Positions 7,425 through 11,986 of a DNA stretch of 13,280 nucleotides are shown here, piece by piece. Made by a program: the position numbers and the translations under genes. This DNA comes from an uncultured Candidatus Saccharibacteria bacterium (GTDB lineage Bacteria; Patescibacteriota; Saccharimonadia; Saccharimonadales; Saccharimonadaceae): the NCBI GenBank assembly GCA_937876715.1, contig CALEGA010000043.1, positions 1 to 13,280 on the forward strand, given 5' to 3'. A model generated the notes under the pieces. That model was given only the letters and a program-made list of their open reading frames with translations. It had not been told where the DNA came from and did not search any database. Numbering within the stretch: the first letter of the stretch is position 1; each line of letters opens with the position of its first letter.

Positions 7425-8513
7425 ATGGATTCAAAAACCGGTGGGCTATCTTCTGATGAAAAACAACGGCAGGCGGCGGCAGAAATTGCGAGACGTAAGG
7501 TTTTGAAGGCTTATGAAACCAAGCAGGAAGTAGATTGGAAGAAGTATCACACCGCGTGGCAAGATTATTACCAGAAATACTATAGTCAGTACTATATGAA
7601 TGCGGCGAAAGAGTACGTCGCGCGGACGCAGGTGAAGCAGTTGCGTGAAGAGGAGGAGAAAAAGGCGGAAGAGGCGAAAGTTTCGGCGGTGATTGCGAGC
7701 GGTCCGACGGAGGAGGAAGAGAAAGCGAAAGAGCGGTCGTTTAAGGCGCGGATTCGGGAACGAGCAACGGAGAAAGAGAAGAAAAGTTCGCGGCGGAGGA
7801 AGCTGACGCCGATTTTGATGGGGGTTTCGGTGGCGTTAGTGATTTTGTTCTTGCAATATAACCGGTTGATTTTTGCGCCGATTGCGGCGTATGTTAGCCC
7901 GGGGGAGTCGCCGGCGGGAGAGATTACGGCGGTTGACCCGACCGTGACGTTGACGAAAGTGTCGGCGGAGAATAAGTTGATTATTCCGAAGTTAAACGTG
8001 GACGTGCCGTTGAACTTTGGCGTGGATATTAACGATGTGATGGCGGCGATGAATCACGGGGTGGTGCATTATCGGATTAACGGTGCGAGCGCGTACCCGG
8101 GGGAGATTGGCAATTTCGTGGTGATGGGACATTCGGCGGGGGATGTTTATTCGTCGAACCAGTATAAGTTTATTTTCTCGGGGTTGGAGCGGCTAGAAGT
8201 CGGTGATATTATGTATGTGCATTATAATTCGGTGAGATATACTTATAAGATGGTTGGGCGAGAGATTATTTTGCCGACGGAAGTAAGCAAGCTCGTGATT
8301 GAGACGGACAAGCCGATGATGACGCTGGTGACGTGCTGGCCGCTGGGGACGAGCCAAAAAAGGTTGCTGATTTCTGCGGAGCAGATTTCTCCGGTGTCGG
8401 AAGAAGCGAAGCAACAAGAAGAAGTGGAGGAAAAGCCGGCGGAGAATACGGAGATGCCGCAGAATGAAGATACTTTATTTGACCGCATCAGAAAGTGGAT
8501 TTTTGGGGAGTAG
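7425..8513 (+). CDS. Membrane-anchored sortase with long cytoplasmic head
   Basis: The 362-residue protein has an N-terminal cytoplasmic region (1-126) rich in Lys, Glu and Tyr, with a WQDYYQKYYSQYY segment at 45-57 and a Glu/Lys coiled-coil-like stretch at 70-120. A single membrane helix follows at about 127-145, then an extracytoplasmic sortase domain (about 180-325). The catalytic triad is visible: His236 in VVMGHSAG, Cys304 in TLVTC and Arg313 in QKRLL. Sortases cut a sorting motif and join the protein to an amine acceptor such as the cell wall or a pilin. The length of the cytoplasmic head is unusual for the family. The C-terminal 40 residues are Glu/Pro-rich. The class (D/E-like) is uncertain and no substrate with a sorting signal is in the window. 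Codons end in G unusually often (GCG, TTG, GTG, CCG). Confidence 0.88.
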   Translation: MDSKTGGLSSDEKQRQAAAEIARRKVLKAYETKQEVDWKKYHTAWQDYYQKYYSQYYMNAAKEYVARTQVKQLREEEEKKAEEAKVSAVIASGPTEEEEKAKERSFKARIRERATEKEKKSSRRRKLTPILMGVSVALVILFLQYNRLIFAPIAAYVSPGESPAGEITAVDPTVTLTKVSAENKLIIPKLNVDVPLNFGVDINDVMAAMNHGVVHYRINGASAYPGEIGNFVVMGHSAGDVYSSNQYKFIFSGLERLEVGDIMYVHYNSVRYTYKMVGREIILPTEVSKLVIETDKPMMTLVTCWPLGTSQKRLLISAEQISPVSEEAKQQEEVEEKPAENTEMPQNEDTLFDRIRKWIFGE

Positions 8514-8518
8514 TATGA

Positions 8519-8524
8519 TATAAT
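8519..8524 (+). promoter_or_regulatory. -10 box of tRNA-Leu
   Basis: TATAAT lies 6 bases after the sortase stop codon and 14 bases before the tRNA 5' end. The -35 would fall in the sortase coding end and is weak. The tRNA may also be read through from the sortase. Confidence 0.5.
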
Positions 8525-8538
8525 TGGGGGAGTTTTGA

Positions 8539-8625
8539 GGGCGAATGGCGGAATTGGTAGACGCGCCAGACTCAAAATCTAGTGACAGCAATGTCGTGTG
8601 GGTTCGATTCCCACTTCGCCCACCA
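8539..8625 (+). tRNA. tRNA-Leu (anticodon CAA), CCA encoded
   Basis: The acceptor stem GGGCGAA (8539-8545) pairs with TTCGCCC (8615-8621), followed by discriminator A and an encoded CCA. The D-stem GCG/CGC encloses the GAATTGGTAGA loop. The anticodon loop CTCAAAA (8571-8577) gives CAA at 8573-8575, which reads UUG leucine codons. The long variable arm GACA-GCAA-TGTC is the class II feature expected for leucine. The T-arm is GTGGG-TTCGATT-CCCAC. The anticodon stem CCAGA/TCTAG has one C-A mismatch at its second pair. Two hairpin terminators follow. Confidence 0.96.
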
Positions 8626-8631
8626 TATTAA

Positions 8632-8655
8632 GACTCCGGTTTGGAGTCATTTTTT
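8632..8655 (+). terminator. Intrinsic terminator after tRNA-Leu
   Basis: GACTCC (8632-8637) pairs with GGAGTC (8643-8648) across a 5-base loop, followed by A and a run of six T. It lies 6 bases after the tRNA CCA end. Confidence 0.8.
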
Positions 8656-8662
8656 CATTTCG

Positions 8663-8690
8663 GAAACCCCCGTTATCTCGGGGGTTTCTT
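8663..8690 (+). terminator. Second hairpin terminator, probably bidirectional
   Basis: GAAACCCCCG (8663-8672) is a perfect 10-bp inverted repeat of CGGGGGTTTC (8679-8688) with a 6-base loop and a short T-rich tail. It stands between the converging tRNA-Leu and HD-domain genes, 36 bases past the HD stop, so it can serve both strands. Confidence 0.65.
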
Positions 8691-8723
8691 GCTATTTCGT
8701 GCACCCATTTTTAAGGTGGTGTA

Positions 8724-9383
8724 TCATGTCGGATTTTTCGCGAATCGCTTTCTGTTGAATTCGGTTTGGATTTTATAAAATCCATCGGGCGTTGAGGTGA
8801 TCTCGTCAACTTTCTTAAGAAAATCGTCATATTCTGGAGTGCGAAAATACATTTTCTTATCGCCGTACGCACCAGGGATATATTTGCCACGGAGGACAAG
8901 ACGAATATTTTCTATAGTTTCTTCTTCGGTAAAATCCGGATGGAGAGTTTTGTTGTAATCATAGGCGCGAACCAAGATCTCTGCGATGTCACAAGAGCGG
9001 TCAGCGGAAGAAACAATTTTCCCATAAAGGCTGCGCGGATCGCGCTTGAGACTCGCTCGGTGATCTTCGACGGCTTCCGCCATAATTTTTATCTCTTCGT
9101 CTGTAAAAAAGTCTTTAAGGGGTTCGTCGGCGCGAAGCATTTTTGCGGATTCTAGATGATGAGTTTCGTTATCAACTAGGCGACCAAGGTCGTGATAGGC
9201 GGCAATCACATAAACCATATCGAGATTGACACCTTCCAAGCTCTTGGCAATCTTAAGACTACGATAAATAACGTCAGAGATATGGCTGTCGGTATGGCCC
9301 TTGAGCTGATGGTACTTAGGAAGTATTTCGTTACCGATATAACGACGAACCTTTGGGTTTACCTTCTTTAAGTCTGACTCCAT
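8724..9383 (-). CDS. HD-domain phosphohydrolase
   Basis: The 219-residue protein has the ordered metal ligands of the HD superfamily: His30/His34 in GHTDSHI, the His64-Asp65 pair in AAYHDLGR, His75/His76, His108 in EDHRAS and Asp128 in SSADRS. HD enzymes hydrolyse phosphate esters of nucleotides or related molecules. No RelA/SpoT synthetase, GGDEF or nuclease domain is attached, so the substrate cannot be named. It is soluble, with no signal peptide. It stops at TGA, which supports the standard code. The start at 9383 is set by a TGC-TAAAAT box ending 6 bases upstream, with no Shine-Dalgarno site. Codon use is more balanced than in the other minus-strand genes (many AAG), which may mean later arrival. 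It is convergent to tRNA-Leu and divergent from the 9702 unit. Confidence 0.85.
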   Translation of the reverse strand: MESDLKKVNPKVRRYIGNEILPKYHQLKGHTDSHISDVIYRSLKIAKSLEGVNLDMVYVIAAYHDLGRLVDNETHHLESAKMLRADEPLKDFFTDEEIKIMAEAVEDHRASLKRDPRSLYGKIVSSADRSCDIAEILVRAYDYNKTLHPDFTEEETIENIRLVLRGKYIPGAYGDKKMYFRTPEYDDFLKKVDEITSTPDGFYKIQTEFNRKRFAKNPT

Positions 9384-9389
9384 GGAAGT

Positions 9390-9398
9390 ATTTTAGCA
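9390..9398 (-). promoter_or_regulatory. Extended -10 of the HD-domain gene, leaderless
   Basis: The minus strand reads TGC-TAAAAT ending exactly 6 bases before the ATG. No matching -35 is visible. Confidence 0.45.
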
Positions 9399-9410
9399 TA
9401 TTTGGCAATG

Positions 9411-9432
9411 AAAAACCTCCTCGAAGGGAGGT
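9411..9432 (-). terminator. Minus-strand hairpin with T run, upstream of the HD gene
   Basis: On the minus strand ACCTCC-CTTCGA-GGAGGT is followed by TTTTT. It would stop transcripts coming leftward from the 9432-9700 region before they reach the HD-domain promoter. No protein gene feeding it is visible; see findings. Confidence 0.5.
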
Positions 9433-9511
9433 GATAATACTTAGCTTCAAAGCCGCAGGCATTTCTATTTAGTGAGCAGAACAACGCTAGATACCACTGA
9501 TGCGACTGCGC

Positions 9512-9550
9512 CATACTTTACTTGACTAAAGTGCTAAAGTATGCTATAAT
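9512..9550 (+). promoter_or_regulatory. Consensus promoter overlapped by TAAAGT operator-like repeats
   Basis: TTGACT (9522-9527), a 17-base spacer and TATAAT (9545-9550) with an extended TGC form the strongest promoter in the window. CATACTTTA (9512-9520) is a perfect inverted repeat of TAAAGTATG (9535-9543), and another TAAAGT copy sits at 9527-9532. Three half-sites therefore cover the -35 and spacer, as expected for a repressor site. The regulator is unknown. Confidence 0.75.
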
Positions 9551-9603
9551 TTAAGCGTAAGATTGATGAAGCAACCTTATCGCAAATTTATATCCGATGT
9601 TAA

Positions 9604-9660
9604 AGCCGCAGAACCGGGCATTCAGAGCCGAAACTTCTCTGAATACCCAGCTCTGCGGCT
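9604..9660 (+). promoter_or_regulatory. Structured leader hairpin before the 9702 gene
   Basis: AGCCGCAGA (9604-9612) pairs perfectly with TCTGCGGCT (9652-9660). After a small 3x3 internal loop, GGGCATTCAGAG (9616-9627) pairs with CTCTGAATACCC (9637-9648) with one mismatch and a 9-base loop. No T run follows, so it is a leader structure and not a terminator. It lies in the roughly 145-base untranslated leader of the module. The rest of the 318-base gap between the HD gene and 9702 holds the minus-strand hairpin and the promoter. Confidence 0.65.
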
Positions 9661-9701
9661 GGACTCATCTGGCTGCAAAATAATATAGGGAGGGAATATT
9701 T

Positions 9702-10037
9702 ATGACACAGATTGGTTGTGGAGAGAATGAGCATGTATCGGACATCCCAAAAGAAGCTACGAAAGTAAAACGTATCGCAAGAATCGTCACAATTGTAGCT
9801 TGCTCCAGTATGGTGCCTGCTATGCTTATCTCTTACCCTTACGGTCTTGTTGCAGGGGCAACAATCCAGATGATATTTTTAGCCTTATGTTGTGGTTCAA
9901 TCATTGTCAGTACTATTATTGACTACATTTATGGGCCGGAACAAAAGCGACGTTCAGTGCGTAACTGGATTTTTACTTTTCTGGTACTTCATATTGGTTT
10001 ATCGATTTACTGCATTATCCTCGCTTGCCAGGGCTAA
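9702..10037 (+). CDS. Small three-helix membrane protein, unknown function
   Basis: I do not recognise this 111-residue protein. It has a polar N-terminus (1-22, with Cys6), then three hydrophobic helices at about 26-46, 49-75 and 88-108. The second and third are separated by a charged loop (YGPEQKRRSVRNW, 77-89), which would face the cytoplasm by the positive-inside rule. Five cysteines are present (6, 34, 63, 64, 104, plus 109 near the end), several within the helices. A strong Shine-Dalgarno site, AGGGAGGG, lies 8 bases before the ATG, unlike the leaderless core genes. It is the first frame of a transcription unit that starts at the 9522-9550 promoter and continues into 10146 and 10216. 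Codon usage is balanced, without the strand bias of the core genes. A small toxin, immunity protein or phage-type protein are all possible; none is shown. Confidence 0.7.
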   Translation: MTQIGCGENEHVSDIPKEATKVKRIARIVTIVACSSMVPAMLISYPYGLVAGATIQMIFLALCCGSIIVSTIIDYIYGPEQKRRSVRNWIFTFLVLHIGLSIYCIILACQG

Positions 10038-10047
10038 GCACATTATT

Positions 10048-10071
10048 ACCCAGGGGATTACTCCCTTGGGT
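10048..10071 (+). other. Intercistronic hairpin 1
   Basis: ACCCAGGGGA (10048-10057) pairs with TCCCTTGGGT (10062-10071) over a 4-base loop, with one G-U pair. It begins 10 bases after the 9702 stop. Only AAAA and mixed bases follow, so it is a weak terminator at best. It may be an mRNA-stabilising or processing structure. Confidence 0.55.
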
Positions 10072-10075
10072 AAAA

Positions 10076-10130
10076 CCTTGATTTTATCATTCGGAATATC
10101 CCACGAGGTATTTCGATAATAAAATTGAGG
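10076..10130 (+). promoter_or_regulatory. Long imperfect hairpin abutting a ribosome binding site
   Basis: CCTTGATTTTATCATTCGGAATA region (10076-10098, first arm) pairs with 10109-10130 over a 10-base loop. The outer 12 pairs are complete if G-U pairs count, and the inner part has small mismatches. The 3' arm ends in GAGG, which runs straight into the GGGGGAGGA Shine-Dalgarno site at 10129-10137, so folding could limit ribosome access to the 10146 frame. Confidence 0.5.
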
Positions 10131-10145
10131 GGGAGGACCTTAAAA

Positions 10146-10223
10146 ATGGAGGAACATAGATGTGCGTTTTGTCATCGTAGTCTGGTATTGCGAAACTATA
10201 GGGAGGAATTCTTAAATGACTAG
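10146..10223 (+). CDS. Micropeptide frame with C-x2-C-H, overlapping the next gene
   Basis: The frame encodes 25 residues starting MEEHRCAFCHRS, with Cys6, Cys9 and His10, which could form half of a zinc knuckle or a redox pair. A very strong Shine-Dalgarno site (GGGGGAGGA, 10129-10137) sits 8 bases before the ATG. The TAG stop at 10221-10223 overlaps the ATG of the next frame at 10216, the usual geometry for translational coupling. The Shine-Dalgarno site of the following gene lies inside this frame. It may be a translated small protein or a leader peptide that opens the next ribosome site. There is no homology evidence, and chance cannot be excluded for a frame this short. Confidence 0.45.
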   Translation: MEEHRCAFCHRSLVLRNYREEFLND

Positions 10224-10725
10224 CATTATTCCCGGAACTGACCTAGAGGTCGAAAAAAATTTCAACGATGGAACAATGTGGACATTACGGGATTTTGTTC
10301 TGGAAGACGATATTATCTTAGGAGACGGAACCATGTTGCCGGCGGGCGAGAGATTTTTCACTTGGTCCCAAGCAATGGCTCTACAAAAGATGGGCGCTTT
10401 CCATGAAGGCTGTCGTCTCCCAAAAGCAGAAGAAGTTGAGACCCTCGCTAGACATCGCTCTGTCAGCAAAAGGTACAAATTCGATACGCTTCACGGTTTT
10501 CTCGATCGCCCGCATCATGGAGAGCGGAGACGAAAAGGAATGGATACAAATGTCTCTTATTGGACAAGTGATGTCGATGAAAAAGACGCAGTCGTCCTCG
10601 AGATTTATCGTATCTGGAGAACAGGATATACTTATGATTTTTATGTCCCTCACGACTACGCCATTAAGCGATCAAGTTCTCAGGATTATGGTTTTTGTAT
10701 AAGGTTAGTGTACGACCCGCAATGA
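10216..10725 (+). CDS. FISUMP/DUF1566-like protein with probable C-type-lectin-type fold
   Basis: The 169-residue protein has the pattern of the FISUMP and DUF1566 (Lcl_C) families: FTWSQAMAL (48-56), a CRLPKAEEVETLA segment (66-78), SYWTSD (114-119) and a closing DYGFCIRLVYD (157-167). These families adopt a C-type-lectin/formylglycine-enzyme-like fold and are usually surface or ligand-binding modules. Here no signal peptide or membrane helix is seen, so the product is probably cytoplasmic or part of a complex. A GGGAGGA Shine-Dalgarno site lies 9 bases before the ATG in a TATAGGGAGGAAT context that resembles the one before 9702. It ends the module ahead of a strong terminator. Related folds serve as variable targets of diversity-generating retroelements, but no reverse transcriptase is in the window. 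The family call rests on motif pattern only. Confidence 0.6.
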   Translation: MTSIIPGTDLEVEKNFNDGTMWTLRDFVLEDDIILGDGTMLPAGERFFTWSQAMALQKMGAFHEGCRLPKAEEVETLARHRSVSKRYKFDTLHGFLDRPHHGERRRKGMDTNVSYWTSDVDEKDAVVLEIYRIWRTGYTYDFYVPHDYAIKRSSSQDYGFCIRLVYDPQ

Positions 10726-10747
10726 TTTGCGAATTTATCCTAAATCC

Positions 10748-10774
10748 AAAGCGTCCCAACAGGGGCGCTTTTTT
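10748..10774 (+). terminator. Intrinsic terminator of the accessory module
   Basis: AAAGCGTCCC (10748-10757) pairs with GGGGCGCTTT (10762-10771) over AACA with one G-U pair, followed by T residues. It lies 22 bases after the 10725 stop. Confidence 0.85.
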
Positions 10775-10932
10775 AATATCAGAGAGGATACGGTACCGTG
10801 AGGAGTATAGAAAAAGAGGAAGACGGATAAGACGCACTCGCTCGAGTTCCACTTTATGAACGGAGACAAGATAAAGCTTCCGGGAACATAATTTGCTGGC
10901 GTCCAAACTGTGTGGCTTATAAGAAATCACCC
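10775..10932. other. Intergenic stretch, nothing recognised
   Basis: There is no convincing gene. The only sizeable frame (minus, ending at 10664) crosses the terminator at 10748-10774 and the end of the FISUMP-like gene and resembles no family. No tRNA or repeat is evident. Confidence 0.5.
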
Positions 10933-10961
10933 TTGCATTATTTTGCCTTATGCGATATAAT
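10933..10961 (+). promoter_or_regulatory. Promoter of a short RNA, TTGCAT-17-TATAAT
   Basis: TTGCAT (10933-10938) and a perfect TATAAT (10956-10961) are 17 bases apart, pointing to a start at about 10968. No coding frame with a ribosome site follows, only hairpins and the antisense end of the DUF3800 gene. Confidence 0.6.
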
Positions 10962-10967
10962 GTAGTT

Positions 10968-11025
10968 AAAGGACCGGGGTGTCCCCGATCGACAGCGAGC
11001 TTCCGAAAGGAAGCTTGTTGCTTTT
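10968..11025 (+). ncRNA. Putative approximately 58-nt RNA of two hairpins
   Basis: Downstream of the 10933-10961 promoter come a CGGGG-TGT-CCCCG hairpin (10975-10987) and a 10-bp stem closed by a GAAA tetraloop (10995-11004 with 11009-11018, two G-U pairs). A T-rich tail (TTGTTGCTTTT, 11015-11025) follows. It could be a tiny stable RNA, or simply a shared terminator at the end of the DUF3800 gene, whose last bases it overlaps in antisense. Confidence 0.35.
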
Positions 11026-11764
11026 AGGGGAAGATTTGAATTCCGTAGCCCTCGGCTTGACCGTGATTGGATTTACGGAACTTTTCAAAAATGATATCAA
11101 AAGCCGGCTGCGGTTGGTTCGGATGCAAAACGTGACGGGCTGTCGGATAGGCGCAGAGATCCGCCATTTGGAGACCATTGTCGTTTTCTTCTTTCTTTCG
11201 GAAATCTACGCTGGTTCCAAAACGCAATACGAATTGTTCAGCTGAAACCTGACGGCTGCCGCGAGTGGTGAGCTCATTATATTTTGCGGCAAGGTTATTA
11301 TCTTCTTTGTCTCCACGGCTTTCGATAATCACTGCTGCCATTCCGTTGACCTCATCAAGTTCAAACGCTGCCCTTTCCAGAAGGAAGGTGAGACCAATTT
11401 CATAAGGGTCATCAGCTAATTTACCGAACAAGTCAAGGTGTTCTTCCTTTTTGATGGCGGATGCAATAATCTTATAGTTGGTTTCCTTCATGGCCTTGTC
11501 CAGGTCGTAATAGAAATGTTTCTTCGTATTTAAGTCAAACAGCCTCGAAAAAAGGCCTTCGCACTTTCTGATATCACGACTATGTAAAATAACATTTTCC
11601 GAACCAAAGTATTTTAGCTTGATGCGATCAAAAACGCTGTTAAGAAATTCGTAATCTTTTTTACTAATCAAGACACCAAGGAGAGCGAAAATTGGGAAGT
11701 CGTGGTTGATGGATTTAAGCGATGGATCGCCGGATTCGTCCAAGAAGAGATAGTATTCTTGCAT
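11024..11764 (-). CDS. DUF3800 domain protein
   Basis: With the start at 11764 the protein has 246 residues and opens MQEYYLFLDESGD, the family signature with Asp9-Glu10. Further family-type acidic and polar positions are His61-Ser-Arg-Asp64 (ILHSRDIRK), Glu148 (VIIESRGD) and Asp202 in MADLCAY. The spacing of these acidic residues matches the RNase-H-like fold assigned to DUF3800, suggesting a nuclease-type metal site, but no activity is established for this protein. The frame stays open 60 codons further upstream. I reject that extension because a TGC-TATAAT box ends 7 bases before 11764 and the family begins just before the DESG strand. Members are common in accessory and defence-like neighbourhoods. 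Here it stands alone between two short RNA candidates. It has no signal peptide or membrane segment. Confidence 0.8.
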   Translation of the reverse strand: MQEYYLFLDESGDPSLKSINHDFPIFALLGVLISKKDYEFLNSVFDRIKLKYFGSENVILHSRDIRKCEGLFSRLFDLNTKKHFYYDLDKAMKETNYKIIASAIKKEEHLDLFGKLADDPYEIGLTFLLERAAFELDEVNGMAAVIIESRGDKEDNNLAAKYNELTTRGSRQVSAEQFVLRFGTSVDFRKKEENDNGLQMADLCAYPTARHVLHPNQPQPAFDIIFEKFRKSNHGQAEGYGIQIFP

Positions 11765-11771
11765 ATTCTTA

Positions 11772-11780
11772 ATTATAGCA
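11772..11780 (-). promoter_or_regulatory. Extended -10 of the DUF3800 gene, leaderless
   Basis: The minus strand reads TGC-TATAAT, ending 7 bases before the ATG at 11764. The -35 is weak. This site decides the start choice for the gene. Confidence 0.6.
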
Positions 11781-11950
11781 CGGAGCCCCTTAAATTTCTG
11801 AAAAAAATCGTCAAAAATCGTTTTATACGAATTGATTTTGCCGTGTAATTGCGATATTATATCGCTTGTGTTGTGGTACATCGCCCATGGGGGGCAACGA
11901 CGGTAAAACTTTACAAAGGACTCCCTAGTGACGTCATAACACATTCAGAG
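11781..11950. other. Gap between DUF3800 and the 11987 RNA, nothing firm
   Basis: The minus frame is open here (about 60 codons fused to DUF3800) but shows no family features and no ribosome site. A GATATAAT stands on the minus strand near 11856 without a good -35. A GCCCATGGGGGGC near-palindrome lies at about 11882-11894. Confidence 0.4.
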
Positions 11951-11980
11951 TTGATCGTTGTATTTTTAGCGTGATATAAT
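11951..11980 (+). promoter_or_regulatory. Promoter of the 11987 RNA, TTGATC-18-TATAAT
   Basis: TTGATC (11951-11956) and TATAAT (11975-11980) are 18 bases apart. The sequence around and after the -10 (GATATAAT-N2-AGTTAA) is shared with the promoter at 10956. Confidence 0.6.
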
Positions 11981-11986
11981 TGAGTT

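Noticed and set aside
8724..9383. Recoded TGA as glycine (as in some CPR phyla)
   Set aside because: TGA ends the HD-domain gene at the expected length with terminator hairpins just beyond, and no in-frame TGA interrupts any core gene.
10664..10930. An 88-codon minus-strand frame
   Set aside because: It runs through the strong plus-strand terminator and into the end of the FISUMP-like gene, with no ribosome site, promoter or recognisable motif.
8539..11000. Integration of the 9512-10774 module at tRNA-Leu
   Set aside because: I found no repeat of the tRNA 3' end at the far side of the module, and no integrase or recombinase in the window.
11765..11944. A 60-residue N-terminal extension of the DUF3800 protein
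   Set aside because: A TGC-TATAAT box sits 7 bases before the internal ATG at 11764, the family starts at the DESG strand, and the upstream residues show no conserved pattern.
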